Position numbers and translations under genes: made by a program
The notes under the pieces: generated by a model
Seen by the model: only the letters and a program-made list of their open reading frames with translations
Database searches by the model: none
What the model was told of the DNA's origin: nothing
DNA from: Elusimicrobiota bacterium
GTDB taxonomy: Bacteria > Elusimicrobiota > Elusimicrobia > Elusimicrobiales > UBA9959
Assembly: GCA_003450815.1 (NCBI GenBank)
Contig: DMES01000009.1
Location: 1-10,756 of the forward strand
Length of the DNA stretch: 10,756 nt
Reading direction: 5' to 3'
In this document: piece by piece, positions 1 through 5,169 of the stretch
Position numbering within the stretch: the stretch's first letter is position 1
How the letters are laid out: each line of letters begins with the position of its first letter

Positions 1-323
1 ATAAAATTACGTGAGCTTCTGGGCAGGTCCATCGGATTCAACGGCCTGGAGATGTCGCCGGAATCTTTAATGCGCTTTCTTTCGGATTCGAACTTATCCA
101 GAAGCTCTTTTTTCTTCTCTTCCATGGATTTCCCGGCGCCGGAAAAATAATCATTGAGCCGGGATTTATCTTCTTCAATTTTTTTAAGCGCTTCTACTAT
201 CGGGTCCGCCCCGCTTTTGACTTCAGGTTTGTCCCAGTGGCGAAGCACATGGCCGCTTTTCCTGTCCACCTCAATGCGCGCCTTGCAGCACGGACAATCT
301 ATCATAAAAGTTCCATCGCTCAT
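1..323 (-). CDS. Partial hypothetical protein with N-terminal CPCC motif
   Basis: This reading frame opens with ATG at 321-323 behind a strong ribosome binding site (AGGAGGT, seen as acctcct on the plus strand at 327-333) and runs off the left edge without a stop, so the C-terminus is missing. About 107 residues are visible. The N-terminus reads MSDGTFMIDCPCCKARIEVD, with C10, C12 and C13; one CPCC cluster could be half of a small metal-binding knuckle. It is followed by a Lys/Glu-rich stretch (about residues 44-85) that looks helical and possibly coiled-coil. No catalytic motif is visible and I do not recognise the family. It lies downstream of queE on the same strand, separated by 125 bases filled by an inverted repeat, so it may be its own transcription unit. 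That it is a real gene is fairly sure from the start signals; its function is unknown. Confidence 0.7.
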   Translation of the reverse strand, partial: MSDGTFMIDCPCCKARIEVDRKSGHVLRHWDKPEVKSGADPIVEALKKIEEDKSRLNDYFSGAGKSMEEKKKELLDKFESERKRIKDSGDISRPLNPMDLPRSSRNF

Positions 324-340
324 AAAACCTCCTGAAAACA

Positions 341-450
341 AGATGCGTAGCAACTTAGAGGCGTAGAGGCATAGCTAGTGAAAGATTGAAATCAAATAAC
401 TTAAATTTCTAAACGGCCATGCCTCTGAATTGCTAAATTGCTACGCCTCT
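341..450. repeat. Imperfect long inverted repeat with 32-nt arms
   Basis: The left arm (341-372) and right arm (419-450) are reverse complements at 24 of 32 positions, with the mismatches grouped in the middle, around a 46-nt AT-rich loop. Each arm has its own small period: the left carries tagaggcg/tagaggca, the right carries gaattgct/aaattgct, both 8 nt. The right arm begins exactly at the queE stop codon (449-451), and the left arm ends 18 nt before the next start codon. There is no T-run typical of an intrinsic terminator, so a repeat or degenerate mobile element is as likely as a transcription signal. Confidence 0.6.
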
Positions 451-1255
451 ATTTTACCCCCCACTTCGGGTGCTGCTGGGGCAGAAGCCTTACAACCGGA
501 AGTCTGGAGGAAGCCTCACAGCAGGCTTTCTCCAGAAAAACCCCCGTCGGCGGCCGCACGGCGCCGGCGGGAAGGGTCCGCCTTGTGGCAGGCTGCAAAA
601 AAAACGGGACTATTCCCGGGACAGAAGCTGTTAATTTCACAGCTTTGGTAAAGTCGTGAAGGCTGGTTTTTGAAGTCAGCACAACCTTTACAAATGTTTT
701 TTCCGGCGCGGTCTTAATGAACTCGGAATGTTCGCGCCAGAAAGGCTTCTGACCGGTTGAAGAAGGCAGTTTTATATCCATGGCCACAACATCCACCAGA
801 TTCTTTACTTTGGAAAGTTCGCGATAAAAAATGCCGTTGGTTTCCAGGTGGACGGCCAGGCCGGCCTTCCTGAGGGCGGGAGCCAGTTTCATTATAAATC
901 CCCAGTTGAGCAACGGCTCCCCACCTGTAAGAGAAACCGCTTTGGCCCGGTTTTTTCGCGCGAGTTGAATCACTTCGGCGGCTGCGGACGCGACTGACAT
1001 TTCTCTGTAATTAGTTCGTTCAGCTCTTAATTCCTCTTGTGACTTGTGACTTGTGACCTGTGACTTGCAACCTATGACTTGTGACCTGTGACCGTAAAAA
1101 GGTGCCTGGCACCTTTTTACATGAGCAGCGGGTTCGTCACAATATACGCAATTCAGATTACATCCGGCAAAACGCAGAAACACCTGTTTCTGCCCACAAT
1201 AAAGCCCCTCACCCTGAATAGAAACGAATATTTCCGATATTTCAGCGGTAATCAT
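449..1255 (-). CDS. queE: 7-carboxy-7-deazaguanine synthase (radical SAM) with repeat-derived insertion
   Basis: QueE is a cytosolic radical SAM enzyme that contracts the ring of 6-carboxytetrahydropterin to 7-carboxy-7-deazaguanine, the step before QueC on the way to preQ0, queuosine and related bases. The family start (EIFVSIQGEG, residues 8-17) is followed by the 4Fe-4S motif C32-NLN-C36-VY-C39, then the SAM-binding LTGGEP (109-114) and LETNG (137-141); the C-terminus has FFLQPAT and a QQHPKWGVK tail typical of QueE. At 268 aa it is longer than the usual 200-245. Residues 46-54 are encoded exactly by a 27-nt palindrome, and 55-73 by heptamer repeats giving the peptide period HRSQVIG/CKSQVTS/HKSQ. 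The reading frame stays open through this insert. The start ATG lies 12 nt after the queC stop, with only a weak GGA as ribosome binding site, so coupling to queC is likely. Identity is strong; activity with the insert is uncertain. Confidence 0.93.
   Translation of the reverse strand: MITAEISEIFVSIQGEGLYCGQKQVFLRFAGCNLNCVYCDEPAAHVKRCQAPFYGHRSQVIGCKSQVTSHKSQEELRAERTNYREMSVASAAAEVIQLARKNRAKAVSLTGGEPLLNWGFIMKLAPALRKAGLAVHLETNGIFYRELSKVKNLVDVVAMDIKLPSSTGQKPFWREHSEFIKTAPEKTFVKVVLTSKTSLHDFTKAVKLTASVPGIVPFFLQPATRRTLPAGAVRPPTGVFLEKACCEASSRLPVVRLLPQQHPKWGVK
1036..1091 (+). repeat. Tandem heptamer array CYTGTGA, 8 units (element 1)
   Basis: Eight contiguous 7-nt units read on the plus strand: cttgtga three times, cctgtga, cttgcaa, cctatga, cttgtga, cctgtga. 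The array lies wholly inside queE, and because 3 x 7 nt is 21 nt it encodes a 7-residue repeating peptide. Two bases (cc) separate it from the palindrome at 1094-1120, with which it forms a composite element matched by a second copy at 1271-1326. Confidence 0.9.
1094..1120. repeat. 27-nt perfect palindrome (element 1)
   Basis: Arms gtaaaaaggtgcc and ggcacctttttac are perfect reverse complements of 13 nt around a single t at 1107. It codes in frame for nine QueE residues (V46 to Y54), just after the Cys motif. It is alignable base for base with the palindrome at 1300-1326. The core ggtgcctggcacc resembles short palindromes I have seen dispersed in other bacterial genomes; that is recollection, not a search result. 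Confidence 0.92.
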
Positions 1256-1267
1256 TTTAAATATCCG

Positions 1268-1996
1268 TTACTTGTGACTTGCGACCTGTAACTTGTGACA
1301 CAAAAAGACGCCAAGCGTCTTTTTGTTTGCCGGGTCCCGCACACCGGCTTCTTTAAACCCTTTTGCGCGCAGCTTGCAGGATTCACACTTGCCACAAGGC
1401 CTTTTTGCGCCGGAGTAACAAGACCAGGTGAATTCAATCGGGGCTCCCAGTTTCAACGCAAGCTTTACGATTTCAGCCTTACTCAGGCTGATAAGGGGGG
1501 TAAGAAATTTTATTTTGCCGCCTTCGGCGCCCGCACGGGTCCCGGCGTTAGCCGCTTTCTCCAGCGCCCTGTAAAAAGCCGGGCGGCAATCAGGGTAGCC
1601 GGAATAATCAATTATATTCGGGCCAAGCACCACCGCCGCTGCCCCTATTGAATCCGCGAGCGACACGCCTATAGAGGCAAAAACCAGGTTTCTGCCCGGC
1701 ACATAAGTGCTGGGAATTTTTCCGCCTCCTATTTTGGAAAACACCGTATGCGGGAGCTTTTGCCGCGAGTCTACAAGAGAGCTGACTTTAAGCCATGGGA
1801 AAGACAGGCTTATTTCATCCAGCGGCACTTTAAGAAGTTTAGCGATTTTACGAGCGCTCTCGTTTTCCCGGCAATGCCGCTGGCCATACTTAAAGGAAAC
1901 CGCGCGGCAGTCATAGCCCTTCTCAAGAGCCCAGCACAAAGCCGTAGTCGAATCCAGCCCCCCGGAAAATAGTACCACCGTTTTTGGATGTTTCAT
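1268..1996 (-). CDS. queC: 7-cyano-7-deazaguanine (preQ0) synthase
   Basis: QueC uses ATP and ammonia to convert 7-carboxy-7-deazaguanine, the QueE product, to the nitrile preQ0 in the cytosol. The ATP-pyrophosphatase P-loop SGGLDS is at residues 11-16; KYGQRH (37-42), YVPGRNLVF (98-106) and DYSGYPDCRPAFY (130-142) are family blocks; the four zinc-ligand cysteines are C193, C201, C204 and C207 (CGKCESC). All key residues are intact. The family usually ends soon after the KLRAKGF/GV.DP block, near residue 223 here. The last 19 residues (about 224-242) come from a 27-nt palindrome and heptamer repeats, a foreign-looking tail. The start ATG has no well-spaced ribosome binding site; the nearest is an AAGGA about 15 nt away. 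comB ends 40 nt upstream and queE starts 12 nt downstream, so the genes are probably co-transcribed. Confidence 0.95.
   Translation of the reverse strand: MKHPKTVVLFSGGLDSTTALCWALEKGYDCRAVSFKYGQRHCRENESARKIAKLLKVPLDEISLSFPWLKVSSLVDSRQKLPHTVFSKIGGGKIPSTYVPGRNLVFASIGVSLADSIGAAAVVLGPNIIDYSGYPDCRPAFYRALEKAANAGTRAGAEGGKIKFLTPLISLSKAEIVKLALKLGAPIEFTWSCYSGAKRPCGKCESCKLRAKGFKEAGVRDPANKKTLGVFLCHKLQVASHK
1271..1298 (+). repeat. Tandem heptamer array CYTGTGA, 4 units (element 2)
   Basis: Four contiguous units on the plus strand: cttgtga, cttgcga, cctgtaa, cttgtga. They encode the last residues of QueC (HKLQVASHK), and the QueC stop codon (1268-1270) comes directly after the array in the reading direction. 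One base separates it from the palindrome at 1300-1326. The order array-then-palindrome on the plus strand is the same as in element 1. Confidence 0.88.
1300..1326. repeat. 27-nt palindrome (element 2)
   Basis: Arms acaaaaagacgc and gcgtctttttgt are perfect 12-nt reverse complements around caa (1312-1314). Aligned with the palindrome at 1094-1120, 17 of 27 positions match. Eight of the ten differences form four compensatory pairs (positions 1/27, 2/26, 9/19, 10/18 of the element), so the stem is kept although the sequence has changed. It lies in the 3' end of queC. Confidence 0.9.
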
Positions 1997-2027
1997 AATT
2001 GAAGTTAAAGCTTGTCCTTTTTCCTCA

Positions 2028-2048
2028 CCCTATACCCTATACCCTAAC
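2028..2048. repeat. CCCTATA tandem heptamers at the end of comB
   Basis: Two exact units ccctata (2028-2041) and a third degenerate unit ccctaac (2042-2048) lie between the comB-like gene and queC. The tract supplies the last residues (VRV) and the stop codon (2037-2039) of the comB-like gene. The sequence differs from the CYTGTGA arrays but the unit length, 7 nt, is the same. Confidence 0.75.
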
Positions 2049-2765
2049 CCCTGCCGTTAAAGCATTCTCCACCACTCCATAAACTCCCATTATTTTTACT
2101 CTAGGCAGAACATTCATGGTGTCTTTGTTTAAAGCTATTTCCATGTCCATTTTCCCTGTCTCGGGCCGCAAGGCCATGAAATCCATAATTCTGCCGCTTT
2201 TATGTATTTCCTCAAGAGCTCCGGGGAAAGCATCCTTTCCGCCAATTTCCTCCGCAAGCGACCTCGCGCAGATGAAATCCTCAACATGCGCCCTGTTGTA
2301 ATAAAGGCAGGCCGGCACCATAAGCGTCGGCATGGGATTTGCGCGGCAATAACCGGCGAAGGCCGAAGCGTTCGCGAAACAGGCGATTAAAACCTCTTTT
2401 GAAAGAGCAAGTGACATAACCGCAGGGGATCCGGAGTTAGTCACAACCAGCGCCGGCCTTGAGTTATCGGAGCGGTAAAGGGCGGTATGCGGCGAGTTAT
2501 CATATTTGTCCACATCCGGCCCCATTTCGATTTCGGAGAACAGATCGGAATTTTTTTCCACTTTCCGGACCGCTATGGCATGCGCTGGACTTGAGTATAC
2601 GCGCACATCGCGGCGCCCGTTTTTCAAAAGCGCGCAAACCGTGTTTGAAAACCGGAAAAGGTCTACTACAACGCTCCGGCCGCGCCAGAGCCTGGCTTCG
2701 GAAAGCTCGTAAGCGACACGGATCTCAATTTTGTTCTTGGGTTGCGGTGGAAACGGATGTGACAT
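2037..2765 (-). CDS. 2-phosphosulfolactate phosphatase family protein (ComB-like)
   Basis: Family members hydrolyse 2-phospho-3-sulfolactate to sulfolactate in coenzyme M or sulfolactate synthesis, but many bacterial homologues are uncharacterised. Visible family blocks in order are SVVVDLFRFSNTV (about residues 31-43, in place of the usual VVIDVLRATT), SEIEMG and the DNSP block (about 77-92), LVVTNSGSPAV (about 105-115, in place of TTNGT) and a Cys/Glu/Asp block near ACLYYNRAHVEDFICA. The length of 242 aa fits the family. The sequence is divergent, and no comA, comC or other sulfonate gene is in the window, so the substrate is open. The ATG overlaps the end of the preceding gene by 41 nt and has no clear ribosome binding site; coupling to that gene is possible. 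The C-terminus runs into a CCCTATA repeat that supplies its stop codon. Confidence 0.75.
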   Translation of the reverse strand: MSHPFPPQPKNKIEIRVAYELSEARLWRGRSVVVDLFRFSNTVCALLKNGRRDVRVYSSPAHAIAVRKVEKNSDLFSEIEMGPDVDKYDNSPHTALYRSDNSRPALVVTNSGSPAVMSLALSKEVLIACFANASAFAGYCRANPMPTLMVPACLYYNRAHVEDFICARSLAEEIGGKDAFPGALEEIHKSGRIMDFMALRPETGKMDMEIALNKDTMNVLPRVKIMGVYGVVENALTAGVRV

Positions 2766-3150
2766 ATTTAATAGCGAGGGCGCTTAAATAAATTTCTGGC
2801 TCCTGATAAACTCCCAGCTCCGGCCCCGAGGGAACTTCTCCTACGGTAATTATTATCGCGTCAGCGCCTATTTTGGCGGCCATTTTACGCGCCTTAAATT
2901 TCTGCCGTTCTATAGTATTTGAGTCGCCGGCCGGGATTCTTTTGCTGTGGATAATAGCCACCCCTCCCCATGGCCGGGTGATTTGCTCGCGGGAGATAAG
3001 AACAGGGACCTGTTTCCAGCTGCGCGGCTCAGACCATGGCCCCACCTGTATGATGTCAGGCCGTGAAACCGCGCAGGCCGCAAACAGGCTCAGGCCGGCC
3101 GCTAAAACGATCGTTTTCAGCGGGGGGGCTGCAGGCCCAGTTCCTTGCAT
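2725..3150 (-). CDS. Putative small lipoprotein, function unknown
   Basis: The 141-aa frame has a hydrophobic signal segment (LKTIVLAAGLSLFAAC, residues 11-26) ending in an FAAC lipobox-like site, which suggests export and lipidation at C26; the -3 Phe is less usual than Leu. The rest is soluble and contains a helix-like stretch (about 80-93) leading into GADAIIITVGEVP (94-106). I do not recognise the family. The start is doubtful: the ATG at 3148-3150 has no ribosome binding site and puts ten Gly/Pro-rich residues before the signal peptide. A CTG at 3118-3120 overlaps the stop of the hicA-like gene as CTGA and would give a typical 16-residue lipoprotein signal, but CTG is a rare start. It overlaps both neighbours, so the three genes are probably one transcript. 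Confidence 0.55.
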   Translation of the reverse strand: MQGTGPAAPPLKTIVLAAGLSLFAACAVSRPDIIQVGPWSEPRSWKQVPVLISREQITRPWGGVAIIHSKRIPAGDSNTIERQKFKARKMAAKIGADAIIITVGEVPSGPELGVYQEPEIYLSALAIKYVTSVSTATQEQN

Positions 3151-3305
3151 ATTTTTTTAACCGTGAAATCCGCTATCTCGGTGTGGCGGGTAACTGGGAC
3201 TTCCTTGTTTGAAACCGGGTTTGAGAAGACAGAATACTTTCCGCCCTCCCGCGACAGGACGCAGCCGCCCTGCAACAGATACCTTACAAGGTCTTTTCTC
3301 TTCAT
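3117..3305 (-). CDS. HicA-like toxin-family protein, orphan
   Basis: HicA toxins are small double-stranded-RNA-binding-fold mRNA interferases paired with a HicB antitoxin. The pattern MKRKDLVRYLLQGGCVLSRE, then GGKYSVF, SNP and PVTRHTEIADFTVKKICKELG, follows the HicA subgroup with GGKHSIY and PRHxEI blocks. The position normally held by the active-site His (KHS) is Tyr in this copy; the later His in TRHTEI is kept. No hicB lies on either side, so this may be an inactive or repurposed copy. I chose ATG 3303-3305 (62 aa) because AAGAGG at 3311-3316 is 5 nt upstream; a GTG six bases earlier overlaps that site. The gene heads the run hicA-like, lipoprotein, comB-like. Confidence 0.7.
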   Translation of the reverse strand: MKRKDLVRYLLQGGCVLSREGGKYSVFSNPVSNKEVPVTRHTEIADFTVKKICKELGLQPPR

Positions 3306-3310
3306 AAACA

Positions 3311-3316
3311 CCTCTT
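3311..3316 (-). promoter_or_regulatory. Ribosome binding site fixing the hicA-like start
   Basis: AAGAGG on the minus strand, 5 nt before ATG 3303-3305. It argues against the GTG at 3309-3311, which overlaps the site itself. Confidence 0.55.
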
Positions 3317-3421
3317 GACGGAACCGAAACCACGCCCCCCGAAACGGTCCGTTGAGTATATTTTAGCATTACTTGATTAATCTGGGAAACCTTAAAGGAC
3401 GCAATGGGAATTTTTCGGGGT

Positions 3422-4420
3422 TCAGAAAGCCATTACGGCTAACTTGTAGCAGACGGCGGAGATAAGAGCCGCGGCTGGAATGGTAATTATCCAGGCCCAT
3501 ACTATCCGGCCGGCTATCCCCCATTTGACAGCACGCACACCCCTGAGACTGCCGACGCCGACTATAGCGCCGGTTATAGTGTGGGTGGTACTGATGGGTA
3601 CGCCTATCGCGGAGGCGCCGAACAGCACCAGTGAAGCGCCAAACTCCGCGCAGAAGCCGTCCACAGGGCGAAGCTTAGAGAGCTTGTTTCCCATAGTCTT
3701 AATAATGCGCCAGCCGCCGGACATTGTGCCCAAAGCGATAGCCGCATGGCAGACAAGCACAATCCAGAGCGGCACATGGAATTCCTTACCCAGATATCCC
3801 GCGCTGAAAAGCAGCCCCGCGATTATGCCCATCGTTTTCTGCGCATCGTTGCCGCCGTGGCCCAGGCTATAGGCCGCGGCCGAGAGAAGCTGTCCCTTGC
3901 GGAACAAATGGTCCACTTTTGCCGGTGTGTAACGGGCAAACACATTGTAGACTATAACACCCAGCGTCAGCCCAAGCAACATGCCCACCACAGGCGAAAC
4001 AACTATGAACACCAGTGTTTTGATTATTCCCTTCATCACCAGCGCGCTGGCGCCCGACTTAACCAGAGCTGAGCCTATAAGTCCGCCCACAAGAGCATGC
4101 GATGAGCTGGACGGTATGCCGAAATACCAGGTTATAATATTCCAGGAGCAGGCGCCCATAAGCGTGCCGAAGATGATATAGCTGTCCACCTGGGCTATGT
4201 CAACTATGCCCTTGCCGATCGTGCCGGCCACATGCAGGCCAAAGAAAGCGAAGGCTATAAAGTTGAAGAACGCCGCCCAGGCCACCGCGTATTTAGGGGA
4301 GAGTACGCGGGTGGCCACGATAGTGGCTATGGAGTTAGCGGCGTCATGAAAGCCGTTCAGGAAATCAAAAACCAGAGCCAGCGCCACCAAAAAGATTATG
4401 GCTATAAGCGTGCTATCCAT
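3422..4420 (-). CDS. pit: Inorganic phosphate transporter, PiT family
   Basis: PiT proteins import phosphate (as metal phosphate or with H+/Na+) across the inner membrane with lower affinity than Pst. The 332-aa protein carries both halves of the PiT signature: GFHDAANS (23-30) and GHGGNDAQKTMG (187-198), with the paired hairpin motifs PSSSSHA (103-109) and PISTTHT (275-281). About ten hydrophobic segments are visible, and the length fits bacterial family members without a long central loop. The start ATG overlaps the end of the DUF47 gene by 8 nt (ATGGATAG), indicating translational coupling. An 11-bp-repeat array lies upstream of the pair, so expression is probably phosphate-controlled. No clear terminator hairpin with a T-run follows the stop. 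Confidence 0.95.
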   Translation of the reverse strand: MDSTLIAIIFLVALALVFDFLNGFHDAANSIATIVATRVLSPKYAVAWAAFFNFIAFAFFGLHVAGTIGKGIVDIAQVDSYIIFGTLMGACSWNIITWYFGIPSSSSHALVGGLIGSALVKSGASALVMKGIIKTLVFIVVSPVVGMLLGLTLGVIVYNVFARYTPAKVDHLFRKGQLLSAAAYSLGHGGNDAQKTMGIIAGLLFSAGYLGKEFHVPLWIVLVCHAAIALGTMSGGWRIIKTMGNKLSKLRPVDGFCAEFGASLVLFGASAIGVPISTTHTITGAIVGVGSLRGVRAVKWGIAGRIVWAWIITIPAAALISAVCYKLAVMAF

Positions 4421-5039
4421 GTTTCACCAGTATTGACTCGATAACTTTTGCCACATGCTCGCAGTTGTCCAGCGTGCTTTCCGCCACCTCATACATCTCC
4501 TTCCACTTTATGACCATAATAGGGTCCTTCTCAGTTTCAAAAAGATGGCTGATGGCCTTCTCGCGCAGAGCGTCACCCAGGTTCTCCAGCCGGTTCACCT
4601 CTATGCAGTGGTCCAGCACGCGGCGGGCGCGCTTGGTGTCGTGCATATGCTTTACCGCGTTTGAAAGGGCGACTGCGGACTGGTCTATGATGTCTATGAA
4701 CTGGGAGAAGTATTCGTCGCCCGGGTCCAGTTTGTAGAGTTTCATGCGGCCGGCAATGGCATTGAGCAGGTCCAGCACATCGTCTATCTGGTTGGCCAGC
4801 GCGAAAATGTCCTCGCGGTCTATCGGGGTTATGAAGGTGCGGTTGAGCATGTCAGTGATCTCGTGCGAAAGAGTGTCGCCCTCGCTCTCCAGGTCGTGCA
4901 TCTTCCTTGCGGAGGTTTCATCCATAACGCCGTTCTTCAGTATGGACTTGAAATAACCAGAGGCCTTCACAAGGTTCTCGGCCTGCAGATTGAGGTAGTC
5001 AAAAAATTTTATTTCCCTGGGTATGAAATTAATCGGCAT
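4413..5039 (-). CDS. DUF47 (PhoU-like) Pit accessory protein
   Basis: This all-helical protein belongs to the DUF47/PhoU-related family, usually encoded directly before pit and thought to regulate or assist the transporter at the inner membrane face. From MPINF the blocks are LESEGDTLSHEI (50-61), FITPIDREDI (69-78), IDDVLDLL (85-92) and, in the second half, RLENLGDALREKAI and EVAESTLDNCEHVAKVIESI, matching the repeated three-helix acidic metal-site pattern. I place the start at ATG 5037-5039 (208 aa) because AAGGAGA lies 4 nt upstream; an ATG 15 nt earlier is in frame but would overlap that site. The gene overlaps pit by 8 nt. A good -10 and a Pho-like array lie just upstream. Confidence 0.9.
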   Translation of the reverse strand: MPINFIPREIKFFDYLNLQAENLVKASGYFKSILKNGVMDETSARKMHDLESEGDTLSHEITDMLNRTFITPIDREDIFALANQIDDVLDLLNAIAGRMKLYKLDPGDEYFSQFIDIIDQSAVALSNAVKHMHDTKRARRVLDHCIEVNRLENLGDALREKAISHLFETEKDPIMVIKWKEMYEVAESTLDNCEHVAKVIESILVKHG

Positions 5040-5043
5040 GTTT

Positions 5044-5050
5044 TCTCCTT
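5044..5050 (-). promoter_or_regulatory. Ribosome binding site deciding the DUF47 start
   Basis: AAGGAGA on the minus strand, 4 nt before ATG 5037-5039. It selects MPINF over the in-frame upstream ATG at 5052-5054. Confidence 0.75.
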
Positions 5051-5076
5051 GCATTTTCTGAGGTTAATTATCATTT

Positions 5077-5082
5077 ACTATA
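5077..5082 (-). promoter_or_regulatory. Putative -10 box of the DUF47-pit promoter
   Basis: TATAGT on the minus strand, 5 of 6 matches to TATAAT. It lies 21 nt after the start of the last unit of the 11-bp repeat array, so the array covers the -35 region. No good -35 hexamer is seen, as is usual for promoters activated by PhoB-type regulators. Predicted transcription would begin near 5070, leaving a leader of about 30 nt. Confidence 0.5.
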
Positions 5083-5092
5083 CTTTAGAAAA

Positions 5093-5136
5093 AGCACATA
5101 AAGGCTGTTTAAAGCCCATGTAAAATGTATGTAAAA
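5093..5136 (-). promoter_or_regulatory. Pho-box-like array: four 11-bp direct repeats upstream of DUF47-pit
   Basis: On the minus strand the units are TTTTACATACA, TTTTACATGGG, CTTTAAACAGC and CTTTATGTGCT, exactly 11 nt each and contiguous. PhoB-family regulators bind head-to-tail 11-bp repeats (a 7-bp core plus 4 bp AT-rich), so the period fits, although the core differs from the enterobacterial CTGTCAT. The same four-unit design in the same order and orientation occurs at 10704-10747. It lies 54 nt before the DUF47 start and next to a -10 box. Confidence 0.75.
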
Positions 5137-5169
5137 CCCCGTGGGGTCCGGACGCGTTTTGCACATGCA

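Noticed and set aside
324..448. Promoter for the partial gene at the left edge
   Set aside because: The best pair on the minus strand, TTGATT and TATGCC with a 16-nt spacer, is too weak to call inside AT-rich repeat sequence.
1036..1298. CRISPR array
   Set aside because: The 7-nt units are contiguous with no spacers and are far shorter than CRISPR repeats; no cas genes are present.
1997..2036. preQ1-type riboswitch before queC
   Set aside because: The space is only 40 nt and is partly CCCTATA repeat; no aptamer-like stem and A-rich tail was seen.
3306..3421. Promoter and terminator in the gap between pit and the hicA-like gene
   Set aside because: TAAAAT/TATACT-like -10 candidates exist but no convincing -35 at the right spacing, and only a weak bulged stem (cggaaccg with cggtccg) without a T-run.
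5136..5147. Short palindrome accccgtggggt after phoU as a terminator
   Set aside because: The centre leaves only two loop bases, so at best four pairs form around a tetraloop; the following TTTT is part of the 11-bp array.
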